Origin: Streptomyces indicus
GTDB taxonomy: Bacteria > Actinomycetota > Actinomycetes > Streptomycetales > Streptomycetaceae
Direction of reading: 5' to 3'
DNA length: 64,000 nt
Assembly (NCBI RefSeq): GCF_900100315.1
Contig: NZ_FNFF01000002.1
Coordinates: 434,001-498,000, forward strand
A model generated the notes under the pieces. That model was not told where the DNA came from, made no database searches, and saw only the letters and a list, made by a program, of their open reading frames with translations. Position 1 is the first letter of the stretch, and each line of letters starts with the position of its first letter. Of the stretch, positions 52,407 through 64,000 are shown in pieces. The translations under genes and the position numbers were made by a program.

Positions 52407-53600
52407 ATGAACCGAGCCCGACCGCACCCGCACGATGTGCTGATCGCCGGGGCCAGCCTTGCCTGCGGGCTGATCTTCTGGGGCCTCGGGCTCACCATGA
52501 ACCAGGGCACCCGGCTCCTGCACGGGGCGTGGGTGCTGCTGCCGCTGTGCGCCATCGCCGTCCTGGAGCTCGGCCGCCGCATGTACCCGCGCACCGCGCT
52601 GCTGCTCGGCACGGTCTGTCTGGTGGCCGACCAGTTCACGGACGGCAATCTGCTGACCGCCGTGATGTTCGCGGATCTCGTCTACGCGGCCGTCCTGTAC
52701 GGCACGGACGCCTCGGCCCGGCGTATCCCCGTCGTCACCGGCGTGGTCACGGCCCTGTCGACCATCGCCTTCCTGATCGCCTTCCGCCAGGCCGAGGCCC
52801 TCCTCGTCGGTGCGGTGATCGCCCTGATCACGGTGACCCCCGCCATCACCGGCTCCGCCGTCCGCAACCACCGCAAGGCCGCCGAAGCCGCCGAGCTGCG
52901 CGCCGAGCAGACCGCGCTGCTCGCCGAGATGGACCGCACCCAGGCCGTCACCGCCGAACGCGCCCGGATGGCCCGCGAGCTGCACGACATGGTCGCCAAC
53001 CACCTCTCCGCGATCGCCATCCACTCCACGGCCGCGCTCTCCCTCGACGACCCGAAGACCACCCGGGACGCGCTCGCGGTCATCCGCGAGAACAGCGTCG
53101 AGGGCCTCGCCGAGATGCGCCGCCTGATCGGCATCCTGCGCGACGACAGCGGCGACCTCGAACCGGCGGCCGCACCCACCCTCGACGGTCTCGGCACCCT
53201 GCTCGAACAGGCCCGCACCAATGGTCTGGACGTCACGCTCGACGACACCCGGGTCCCGCCCGAAGGCCCCCGCGCCGCCGTGTCGCTGCCCGCCCCGGTG
53301 GAGCTGGCCGCGTACCGGATCGTGCAGGAGTCCCTGACCAATGCGCTCAAGCACGCCGCACGCGGCGAGGTGCGGGTGCGGCTCGCCCAGGCGGAGGCCC
53401 TGCTGACGGTGGAGGTCACCAGCCCGGTCGGCGCCGTGGACGGACCACGCGCGCCCGGGTCCGGCGCGGGGCTCGTGGGGATGCGCGAACGGGCCGCCCT
53501 GCTCGGCGGCACCTTCTCCGCGGGCCCGGAGGATTCCGCGTACGGCAAGATCTGGCGGGTACGGGCCGAACTCCCCGTACCGGAAAGGGAGTCCGCATGA
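52407..53600 (+). CDS. chiS: NarL-type sensor histidine kinase (ChiS)
   Basis: A 397-residue kinase with five or six TM helices in the first 150 residues and no large outside domain, then HisKA_3 with His193 (RELHDMVANHLS) and an ATPase domain (NALKHAARG, GAGLVGMRERA). Position upstream of chiR and a GH18 chitinase is that of ChiS of S. coelicolor and S. peucetius, which activate chiC. ATGA overlap with the regulator. Confidence 0.85.
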   Translation: MNRARPHPHDVLIAGASLACGLIFWGLGLTMNQGTRLLHGAWVLLPLCAIAVLELGRRMYPRTALLLGTVCLVADQFTDGNLLTAVMFADLVYAAVLYGTDASARRIPVVTGVVTALSTIAFLIAFRQAEALLVGAVIALITVTPAITGSAVRNHRKAAEAAELRAEQTALLAEMDRTQAVTAERARMARELHDMVANHLSAIAIHSTAALSLDDPKTTRDALAVIRENSVEGLAEMRRLIGILRDDSGDLEPAAAPTLDGLGTLLEQARTNGLDVTLDDTRVPPEGPRAAVSLPAPVELAAYRIVQESLTNALKHAARGEVRVRLAQAEALLTVEVTSPVGAVDGPRAPGSGAGLVGMRERAALLGGTFSAGPEDSAYGKIWRVRAELPVPERESA

Positions 53601-54247
53601 TCCGCGTCCTGGTCGCCGAGGACCAGTCTGCCGTCCGCGCCGGCCTGGTCCTGATCCTGCGCAGCGCACCCGACATAGAGGTGGCCGGGGAGGCGTCCGA
53701 CGGCGAGCAGGCGGTCGCGCTCGCCCGCGAACTGCGCCCGGACCTGGTCCTGATGGACATCCAGATGCCCCGTCTCGACGGCGTCTCGGCCACCCGCCAG
53801 GTGGTCTCCGAGGGCCTCGCCGACGTCCTGGTCCTGACCACCTTCGACCTCGACGAGTACGTCTTCGGGGCGCTGCGGGCCGGCGCCTCGGGCTTCCTCC
53901 TGAAGAACACCGAGGCCAAGGACCTCCTGGAGGCCGTGCGGACGGTGGCGCGCGGCGAGGGTCTGATCGCGCCGGCGGTGACCCGCCGGCTGATCGCCGA
54001 GTTCGCCGCGAAGCCGCCGGTACGGGGCGGGGGCACGGCCCACGATCCGGCGGTGCTCGACGCCCTCACGCGGCGCGAGCGCGAGGTCCTGTCCTGCCTG
54101 GGCCAGGGGCTGTCCAACGCGGAGATCGCGGCCCGCCTCGACATGGCCGAGGCGACGGTGAAGACCCACGTCAGCCGGCTCCTGGGCAAGCTGGAGCTGC
54201 GCAGCCGGGTCCAAGCGGCCGTACTGGCACAGGAGTTGGGCATCTGA
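53597..54247 (+). CDS. chiR: NarL-type response regulator (ChiR)
   Basis: A 216-residue regulator: receiver with Asp54 (LVLMDIQMP), LuxR HTH about 148-210 (LTRREREVLSCLGQGLSNAEI). The likely target is the chiC promoter 70-110 bp downstream, whose direct repeats are known chitin-control elements. Confidence 0.86.
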   Translation: MIRVLVAEDQSAVRAGLVLILRSAPDIEVAGEASDGEQAVALARELRPDLVLMDIQMPRLDGVSATRQVVSEGLADVLVLTTFDLDEYVFGALRAGASGFLLKNTEAKDLLEAVRTVARGEGLIAPAVTRRLIAEFAAKPPVRGGGTAHDPAVLDALTRREREVLSCLGQGLSNAEIAARLDMAEATVKTHVSRLLGKLELRSRVQAAVLAQELGI

Positions 54248-54321
54248 CGGGAGCACCACCCCGCCCCGTACCGCCTTACGGAAAATCTCTGCCGAAAACG
54301 GCCGGAACTCAACTCCCCAGT

Positions 54322-54362
54322 GGTCCAGACCTATTGACGTAAGGTCCAGACCTTTCTACGCT
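54322..54362 (+). promoter_or_regulatory. chiC promoter with direct repeats
   Basis: -35 TTGACG (54334-54339), 17-bp spacer, -10 TACGCT (54357-54362). Direct repeats ggtccagacct at 54322-54332 and 54343-54353 flank and overlap the promoter; they match the 12-bp chitinase repeats of S. lividans and resemble the DasR box (agtggtctagaccact). Confidence 0.9.
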
Positions 54363-54455
54363 CGCCTCACTTTGCGGTGAGCACACGTCCCACCGTGCTC
54401 AGGGCAGCGCAGGTCCCACCCCCACCCGTCCGGACCTCACGTCAGGAGGCGCGCG

Positions 54456-56297
<1,842 letters not shown>

Positions 56298-56316
56298 CCC
56301 CAGCCCCCTCCATACG

Positions 56317-56357
56317 GAAGCCGGAACGGCAGGTCTGCCCCCTGTCGTTCCGGCTTC
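56317..56357 (+). terminator. Terminator of chiC
   Basis: Stem gaagccggaacg / cgttccggcttc followed by tttgttg. Confidence 0.9.
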
Positions 56358-56462
56358 TTTGTTGGGGCGGGTGCCGGCGGGGCGTTTCTGTCGCGCAGGT
56401 CCCAGCGGGGGTGCAGGCGGCGCAGCCCCCGCGTCCGGCCGCGGCGATCCGGCCCCTGTTCT

Positions 56463-56633
56463 CTCCTCCACCCCGCCCCTTCCCGAAACCGGGGCTCTGC
56501 CCCGGACCCCTCATCCGACCTTCGGTCGGATCTCCTCAAGCGCCGGAGGGGCTGATAGTGGGGGTCCGGGGGTGGAGCCCCCGGTTTCGGGAAGGGGCGG
56601 GTAGGGGAAAACGGCCCGCCGCAGGCGCAACCC
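56463..56633. repeat. Dispersed inverted-repeat element, copy 2
   Basis: Arms ccccgccccttcccgaaacc (56471-56490) and ggtttcgggaaggggcggg (from 56583), inner hairpin atccgacc-ttc-ggtcggat (56513-56531). The right end (ggggaaaacggcccgccgca) matches, in reverse complement, the left end of copy 1 at 27847-27890. It fills the gap between chiC and the DUF2550 gene (56298-56665), which has no coding content. Confidence 0.85.
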
Positions 56634-56665
56634 AGCCGCACCCGAAGACGAACCGCACCGAACCC

Positions 56666-57112
56666 CTACGCCACATTCACCCGCTGCCCAGGAGGCGCAG
56701 CCTCCAGCCAGGCCAGGAACCCGGTCAGCGCATCCTCCGACATCGCCAGCTCAAGGCGCGTACCCCGGTGGGTACAGCCGAGCACGATCGCGTCGGACAG
56801 GAGCGCGACCTCCTCGTCCCCGTCCGGGGACCGCCGGTCGACGACCTCGATCGCGGACCGCTCGAGGATCCGCCGGGGCCGAGGCGCGTACGAGAAGACG
56901 CGGAACCACTCGATCCGGTCACCGCTGTAGCGCGCGACCCCGTAACTCCACCCCTTGCCGGAGGTGTCACCGGACGCGGGCGCATCCCATCTCAGCGAGC
57001 AGTCGAACGTGCCGCCCGAGCGCTGGATGAGCCGCCGGCGCAGGCCGAACACGAACAGTCCGACCAGGACCACGGCGACCACCAGGCCGCAGACAAGCAG
57101 AGCGAGGACCAT
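56666..57112 (-). CDS. DUF2550 membrane protein
   Basis: A 148-residue protein: one N-terminal TM helix (about 2-24) and a soluble domain with the DUF2550 pattern FDCSLRWD, GWSYGVARY, EWFRVFSYAPRPRR. Function unknown; the gene is conserved next to the atp operon in actinobacteria. ATG at 57112 puts the helix at the very start. Not an ATP synthase subunit. Confidence 0.85.
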   Translation of the reverse strand: MVLALLVCGLVVAVVLVGLFVFGLRRRLIQRSGGTFDCSLRWDAPASGDTSGKGWSYGVARYSGDRIEWFRVFSYAPRPRRILERSAIEVVDRRSPDGDEEVALLSDAIVLGCTHRGTRLELAMSEDALTGFLAWLEAAPPGQRVNVA

Positions 57113-57179
57113 GTGCACCGACCTCCTCGACTCGTCACGATACGCAACCGGCTCGGGACGGTGTTTGTCCCGCATTCAC

Positions 57180-57227
57180 CTCAGCCGCGGCCGGTACTGG
57201 CATCCACCAGTCCCGGCCGCGGCTGAG
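57180..57227 (-). terminator. Terminator of the atp operon
   Basis: Long stem ctcagccgcggccgg...actgg / ccagt...ccggccgcggctgag after atpC, without a T-tract. Confidence 0.85.
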
Positions 57228-57264
57228 TCAAGCATTCAAACGGATACGGCGCTCCCGCGTCCCG

Positions 57265-57639
57265 TCAGCGCGTGGCGACGGCGCGCAGACGCACATCCGC
57301 GCGGCGCTCCGCACCGGCGTCGGCCTCCGCCTTCGCACGCTCCAGGGCGCGCTCCGCACGCTGGACATCGATCTCGTCCGCCAGCTCGACGATCTCGGCC
57401 AGCAGCGAGAGCTTGTTGTCCGCGAACGAGATGAACCCGCCGTGCACAGCGGCCACGACGGTCTCACCCGCGCTCGTACGGATGGTCACCGGGCCCGATT
57501 CCAGCACACCGAGCAGCGGCTGGTGACCGGGCATGACGCCGATGTCGCCGGACGTGGTGCGCGCCACGACCAGGGTGGCCTCGCCGGACCAGACCTGGCG
57601 GTCGGCGGCGACCAGCTCGACGTGCAGCTCAGCAGCCAA
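57265..57639 (-). CDS. atpC: ATP synthase epsilon subunit
   Basis: A 124-residue F1 central-stalk subunit. Beta-sandwich domain (1-85; GDIGVMPGHQPLLGVL) and a C-terminal helical hairpin that can inhibit the enzyme. Last gene of the operon. Confidence 0.97.
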   Translation of the reverse strand: MAAELHVELVAADRQVWSGEATLVVARTTSGDIGVMPGHQPLLGVLESGPVTIRTSAGETVVAAVHGGFISFADNKLSLLAEIVELADEIDVQRAERALERAKAEADAGAERRADVRLRAVATR

Positions 57640-57774
57640 GGTTGGCTCCTCGGATCACCACCCGGCGGTGATGCCGGGTGTTGGGTCGAATTCTAGTGGG
57701 CGTGGTGCAGGGGGCGGGACGTACCCGCCCCCTGCGGACATCACTGCAGCTCACCAGCGGTGAGCCGAGCGGCG

Positions 57775-60128
<2,354 letters not shown>

Positions 60129-60148
60129 GAGTCAGGTCCCTTCCGTCG

Positions 60149-61747
60149 TCACTTGGAGACGTTGACGGCAGCCGGAGCGTCCTCGCCGATCAGCTTGCCG
60201 TCCGAGGTCTCGAACTGCTTCTTGAACTCGGTGATCGCGTCCGCGACGGCGGTGAGCGTGTCGTCCGACATCTTGCCGCCCTCCTTGATGGAGGTCATGA
60301 GGCCCTGCTCCTTGCGGTGCAGGAACTCCAGGAGCTCCTTCTCGAAGCGGCGGATGTCCTCGACCGGGACGTCGTCCATCTTGCCGGTGGTGCCGGCCCA
60401 CACGGAGACGACCTGGTCCTCGGTGGCCATCGGCTGGTACTGAGCCTGCTTGAGCAGCTCGACCATGCGCTGACCGCGCTCCAACTGGGCCTTCGAGGCG
60501 GCGTCCAGGTCGGAACCGAAGGCGGCGAAGGCCTCGAGCTCACGGAACTGGGCGAGGTCCACACGGAGGCGGCCGGAGACCTGCTTCATCGCCTTGTGCT
60601 GCGCGGAACCACCGACTCGGGAGACGGAGATACCGACGTTCAGCGCGGGGCGCTGACCGGCGTTGAAGAGGTCCGACTCCAGGAAGCACTGGCCGTCGGT
60701 GATGGAGATGACGTTGGTCGGGATGAACGCCGAGACGTCGTTGGCCTTGGTCTCGACGATCGGCAGACCGGTCATCGAGCCCTTGCCCATGTCGTCCGAG
60801 AGCTTCGCGCAGCGCTCGAGCAGACGGGAGTGCAGGTAGAAGACGTCACCCGGGTAGGCCTCGCGCCCCGGCGGGCGACGGAGCAGCAGGGACACGGCGC
60901 GGTAGGCGTCGGCCTGCTTCGAGAGGTCGTCGAAGATGATGAGGACGTGCTTGCCCTCGTACATCCAGTGCTGGCCGATGGCCGAACCGGTGTAGGGCGC
61001 CAGGTACTTGAAGCCCGCCGGGTCGGACGCCGGGGCGGCGACGATGGTGGTGTACTCGAGGGCGCCGTTCTCCTCCAGCGCGCGGCGGACCGACGCGATG
61101 GTCGAGCCCTTCTGGCCGATGGCGACGTAGATGCAGCGCACCTGCTTGTTCACGTCGCCCGTGCGCCAGTTGTCGCGCTGGTTGATGATCGTGTCGACGG
61201 CCAGGGCGGTCTTGCCGGTCTGGCGGTCACCGATGATCAGCTGACGCTGACCACGGCCGATCGGGGTCATCGCGTCGACGGCCTTGTAGCCGGTCTCCAT
61301 CGGCTCGTGCACCGACTTGCGCTGCATGACCGTGGGGGCCTGCAGCTCGAGGGCGCGGCGGCCGACGGTCTCGATCTCGCCGAGGCCGTCGATCGGGTTG
61401 CCGAGCGGGTCGACAACGCGGCCGAGGTAGCCGTCACCGACGGCGACAGAGAGGACCTCACCGGTGCGCTGCACCGGCTGACCCTCCTCGATGCCGCTGA
61501 ACTCGCCGAGGACGATGGCACCGATCTCACGCTCTTCGAGGTTGAGCGCGAGGCCGAGGGTGCCGTCCTCGAACTTCAGCAGTTCGTTGGCCATGGCCGA
61601 GGGAAGACCCTCGACCTTCGCGATGCCGTCGCCGGCAAGGGTGACCGTACCGACCTCCTCGCGCGAGGCCGCGTCCGGCTCGTACGCCTGGACAAAGTTC
61701 TCCAGCGCGTCCCGGATCTCCTCCGGCCGGATCGTGAGCTCCGCCAT
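60149..61747 (-). CDS. atpA: ATP synthase alpha subunit
   Basis: A 532-residue non-catalytic F1 subunit with Walker A GDRQTGKT and the N-terminal [19 protein letters not shown] 61747 follows the ribosome site aaggagag; a longer frame upstream is not supported. Confidence 0.97.
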   Translation of the reverse strand: MAELTIRPEEIRDALENFVQAYEPDAASREEVGTVTLAGDGIAKVEGLPSAMANELLKFEDGTLGLALNLEEREIGAIVLGEFSGIEEGQPVQRTGEVLSVAVGDGYLGRVVDPLGNPIDGLGEIETVGRRALELQAPTVMQRKSVHEPMETGYKAVDAMTPIGRGQRQLIIGDRQTGKTALAVDTIINQRDNWRTGDVNKQVRCIYVAIGQKGSTIASVRRALEENGALEYTTIVAAPASDPAGFKYLAPYTGSAIGQHWMYEGKHVLIIFDDLSKQADAYRAVSLLLRRPPGREAYPGDVFYLHSRLLERCAKLSDDMGKGSMTGLPIVETKANDVSAFIPTNVISITDGQCFLESDLFNAGQRPALNVGISVSRVGGSAQHKAMKQVSGRLRVDLAQFRELEAFAAFGSDLDAASKAQLERGQRMVELLKQAQYQPMATEDQVVSVWAGTTGKMDDVPVEDIRRFEKELLEFLHRKEQGLMTSIKEGGKMSDDTLTAVADAITEFKKQFETSDGKLIGEDAPAAVNVSK

Positions 61748-61820
61748 CTGGGTTCCCTGCTCTCCTTGTTGGGCCCGAAGTTTCACTTGGGGGGTGTTCC
61801 TGATCGGACTCCCCCCACAA

Positions 61821-61855
61821 AGAGGTGAATCCTCTGCACGGCCCAACCGGGCCGT
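61821..61855 (-). other. Two small hairpins in the atpH-atpA gap
   Basis: agagg-tgaat-cctct (61821-61835) and acggccc-aacc-gggccgt (61838-61855) in the only large gap inside the operon (137 bp). Possible mRNA processing or attenuation site. Confidence 0.5.
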
Positions 61856-61884
61856 CGGTCTTGCTAGTTCAGTTTGGTGAGGCG

Positions 61885-62706
61885 TCAGCCGGTCACGCGG
61901 CGGGCGGCGTCGTCGATACGGTCCTGGATCGAACCGTTGATGACCTCGTCGCCGACCTGCACCCGGATCCCGCCGAGGACCGCGGGGTCCACGTCGAGGT
62001 TGAGGTGCATCTCGCGGCCGTACAGCTTCGCGAGTGCACCGCCCAGGCGCTGCTTCTGCGCGTCGGACAGCGGCACCGCCGAGGTGACGACCGCGACCAT
62101 GCGGTTACGGCGCTCCGCGGCGAGCTTGGACAGGGACTCGAGTCCCGCTTCCAGGCTACGTCCACGCGGCGCGGTCACCAGACGCGTCACCAGACGCTCG
62201 GTGACCGGTTCCGCACGACCGCCGAGCAGGCTGCGAAGAAGCTCGCTCTTGGCCGACTTCGGGGCGGTGCGGTTGGTGAGGGCCGCACGCAGGTCGGTGT
62301 TCGAGGAGACGATCCGGCCGAACCGGAACAGCTCGTCCTCGACGCCGTCGAGCTTGCCCGTCTTCTGCGCGCCGGTCAGGTCCGCGGTGTTCGCGAGCTC
62401 TTCGAGCCCGTCGACCAGGTCGCGGGGGGCCGACCAGCGGGACCGCACGAGGCCCGCCACCAGGTCGGCGGTCTCACCGCTGACCTGGGAGCCGAGCAGA
62501 CGCCCGACCAGCTGGGCCTTGGCCTCTCCGGACTGCGCCGGGTCGGTCAGGACCCGACGCAGCGAGACCTCGCGGTCGAGCAGCGCGGTGACCGAGGCCA
62601 GCTCGTCGGCGAGCTTCGCCGCGTCGACCGAGGTGTTGTCGGTCAGTGCGTCGAGACGCTCGCGTCCGGCGGCCAGTGCCTCGCGGCTGGCTCCGTGCGC
62701 AGTCAT
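61885..62706 (-). CDS. atpH: ATP synthase delta subunit
   Basis: A 273-residue OSCP-type stator subunit, longer than the E. coli one (177), as usual for streptomycetes. Ends with [20 protein letters not shown], the conserved C-terminal motif. ATGA overlap with atpF. Confidence 0.95.
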   Translation of the reverse strand: MTAHGASREALAAGRERLDALTDNTSVDAAKLADELASVTALLDREVSLRRVLTDPAQSGEAKAQLVGRLLGSQVSGETADLVAGLVRSRWSAPRDLVDGLEELANTADLTGAQKTGKLDGVEDELFRFGRIVSSNTDLRAALTNRTAPKSAKSELLRSLLGGRAEPVTERLVTRLVTAPRGRSLEAGLESLSKLAAERRNRMVAVVTSAVPLSDAQKQRLGGALAKLYGREMHLNLDVDPAVLGGIRVQVGDEVINGSIQDRIDDAARRVTG

Positions 62707-63263
62707 CGAGTCGCCTCGGCCTTCTCCTCGAGCTCGTCGAGGAAGCGGTCGATCACGCGGCTCTGACGGGCGTGGTCGTCGAGGGACTCGCCCACGAGCT
62801 TGCCGGCCAGGGTGGTGGCCAGCGCACCGACGTCCTGACGCAGCGCGGAGGACGCGGCCTTGCGGTCCGCCTCGATCTGGGCGTGACCCGCGGCGACGAT
62901 CTCCTCGCGCTGCCGCTGGCCTTCCGCCCGCATCTCGGCGATGAGCTGGGCACCCTGCTCCTGCGCCTCCTGGCGCAGACGCGCGGCCTCGTGGCGGGCC
63001 TCGGCGAGCTGGGCCTTGTACTGCTCGAGAACGGACTGGGCCTCGGCCTGCATGGCCTCGGCGTTCTCAATGCCGCCTTCGATCTTCTCGCGGCGCTCTT
63101 CCAGAACCTTGTTGATGTTCGGGAGGAGCTTCTTCCAGAAGAAGAAGAACACGATGGCGAAGGCGATGGTGCCGACCAGCAGCTCGGGGCCGGGCGGGAT
63201 GAGCGGGTTCTGCTCTTCCGCGTGCCCGCCTTCCGCAGCCAGCTGCACAAGGGTGGCGATCAC
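62703..63263 (-). CDS. atpF: ATP synthase b subunit
   Basis: A 186-residue stator subunit: one TM helix (about 28-48) and a long charged helix. GTG start. Not fused to delta, unlike in mycobacteria. Confidence 0.96.
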   Translation of the reverse strand: MIATLVQLAAEGGHAEEQNPLIPPGPELLVGTIAFAIVFFFFWKKLLPNINKVLEERREKIEGGIENAEAMQAEAQSVLEQYKAQLAEARHEAARLRQEAQEQGAQLIAEMRAEGQRQREEIVAAGHAQIEADRKAASSALRQDVGALATTLAGKLVGESLDDHARQSRVIDRFLDELEEKAEATR

Positions 63264-63304
63264 ATCAGTGCCTTTCGTCGGATGGGGCTGTTCGTCTCAG
63301 GCGA

Positions 63305-63601
<297 letters not shown>

Positions 63602-63625
63602 CTAGGGGGTTGTGGTGGGGCTGGC

Positions 63626-64000
63626 TCAGTGGTGCTCGGAGACGGCGCCCTGGATGTACGAGCAGGCGAGGAGCACGAAGACGTACGCCTGGACGGCCTG
63701 CACGAAAAGCTCGAAGACGATCATGCCCATGGTCATGATGAACGAGACGCCGGCCGCGGGGATCAGCCAGCTGTTCAGGAGGTACCAGGACGCGACCGTG
63801 AACATGACCAGCATCAGGTGGCCGGCGAACATGTTGGCGAAGAGTCGCACCGCGTGCGTGAACGGACGCACAAGCAGGTTCGAGAAGAACTCGATGAAAG
63901 AGACCAGCCACTTGATCGGGCCGAGCGACGGGTCGTAACCCGTGACGTTCTTCCAACCACCCACGAAGCCGTGGCGCTTGAAGGTCAGCGGGACCCACAC
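63626..64000 (-). CDS. atpB: ATP synthase a subunit, cut by the window end
   Basis: The last 124 or so residues of the a subunit; the start is beyond base 64000. The essential Arg is visible in the helix PFTHAVRLFANMFAGHLML, and the C-terminal TM pair ends YIQGAVSEHH. Confidence 0.95.
   Translation of the reverse strand: MWVPLTFKRHGFVGGWKNVTGYDPSLGPIKWLVSFIEFFSNLLVRPFTHAVRLFANMFAGHLMLVMFTVASWYLLNSWLIPAAGVSFIMTMGMIVFELFVQAVQAYVFVLLACSYIQGAVSEHH

Overview
The window is chromosomal DNA of a Streptomyces species. Evidence: very high G+C in every codon third position, the hyphal-tip cytoskeleton pair Scy/FilP, the cslA-glxA tip-glycan genes, a DasR-box chitinase with its ChiS/ChiR two-component pair, NucS mismatch endonuclease in place of MutS/MutL, and isobutyryl-CoA mutase. 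From memory, the gene order from about 11.7 kb to the right end resembles the S. coelicolor core interval between icmA (SCO5415), scy/filP (SCO5397/5396) and the atp operon. The cslA-glxA block sits inside that order and looks displaced.

Layout. 1-892: gene-free GC-rich tandem repeats. 0.9-11.6 kb: accessory-looking set (TetR + CatB-type acetyltransferase; a LegB-like sugar dehydratase translationally coupled to a MurG-type glycosyltransferase; a divergent OmpR-type two-component system; a maltose-type acetyltransferase; an ArsR-type regulator facing an MFS exporter; an EamA exporter facing a LysR regulator). 11.7-14.4 kb: MarR, DUF3817, icmA. 14.6-19.6 kb: GH6 lipoprotein, glxA, cslA. 19.8-21.9 kb: self-contained SRPBCC-DUF4166-TetR operon with two operators. 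22.1-25.6 kb: thiamine-binding protein and DUF3817, three AIM24 genes, MarR. 25.7-30.8 kb: second OmpR-type two-component system, meaB, thiolase, methylmalonyl-CoA epimerase. 31-36 kb: scy and filP. 36.7-40.9 kb: two tandem, paralogous ABC-2 ATPase/permease cassettes. 41-48.5 kb: small zinc-motif protein, LLM flavin monooxygenase, SCO5389-family gene, nucS, a membrane-anchored ATPase-like protein, STAS protein, 3-hydroxybutyryl-CoA dehydrogenase. 48.7-52.2 kb: TetR, drug-type ABC cassette, cobalamin adenosyltransferase, membrane protein. 52.4-56.3 kb: chiS-chiR-chiC. 56.7-64 kb: DUF2550 gene and the atpBEFHAGDC operon on the minus strand, cut by the window end in atpB.

How the genes fit together. 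A cobalamin/acyl-CoA theme runs through the window (icmA, meaB, epimerase, thiolase, hydroxybutyryl-CoA dehydrogenase, ATP:cob(I)alamin adenosyltransferase), linking branched and short-chain acyl-CoAs to methylmalonyl-CoA for antibiotic and lipid building blocks. A second theme is apical growth and the cell envelope (Scy, FilP, CslA, GlxA, GH6, MurG paralogue with LegB-like dehydratase). Regulation is dense: three TetR, two MarR, one LysR, one ArsR and three two-component systems, several with visible operators. Tandem repeats begin at or just after the stop codons of several genes, and a dispersed inverted-repeat element occurs twice.
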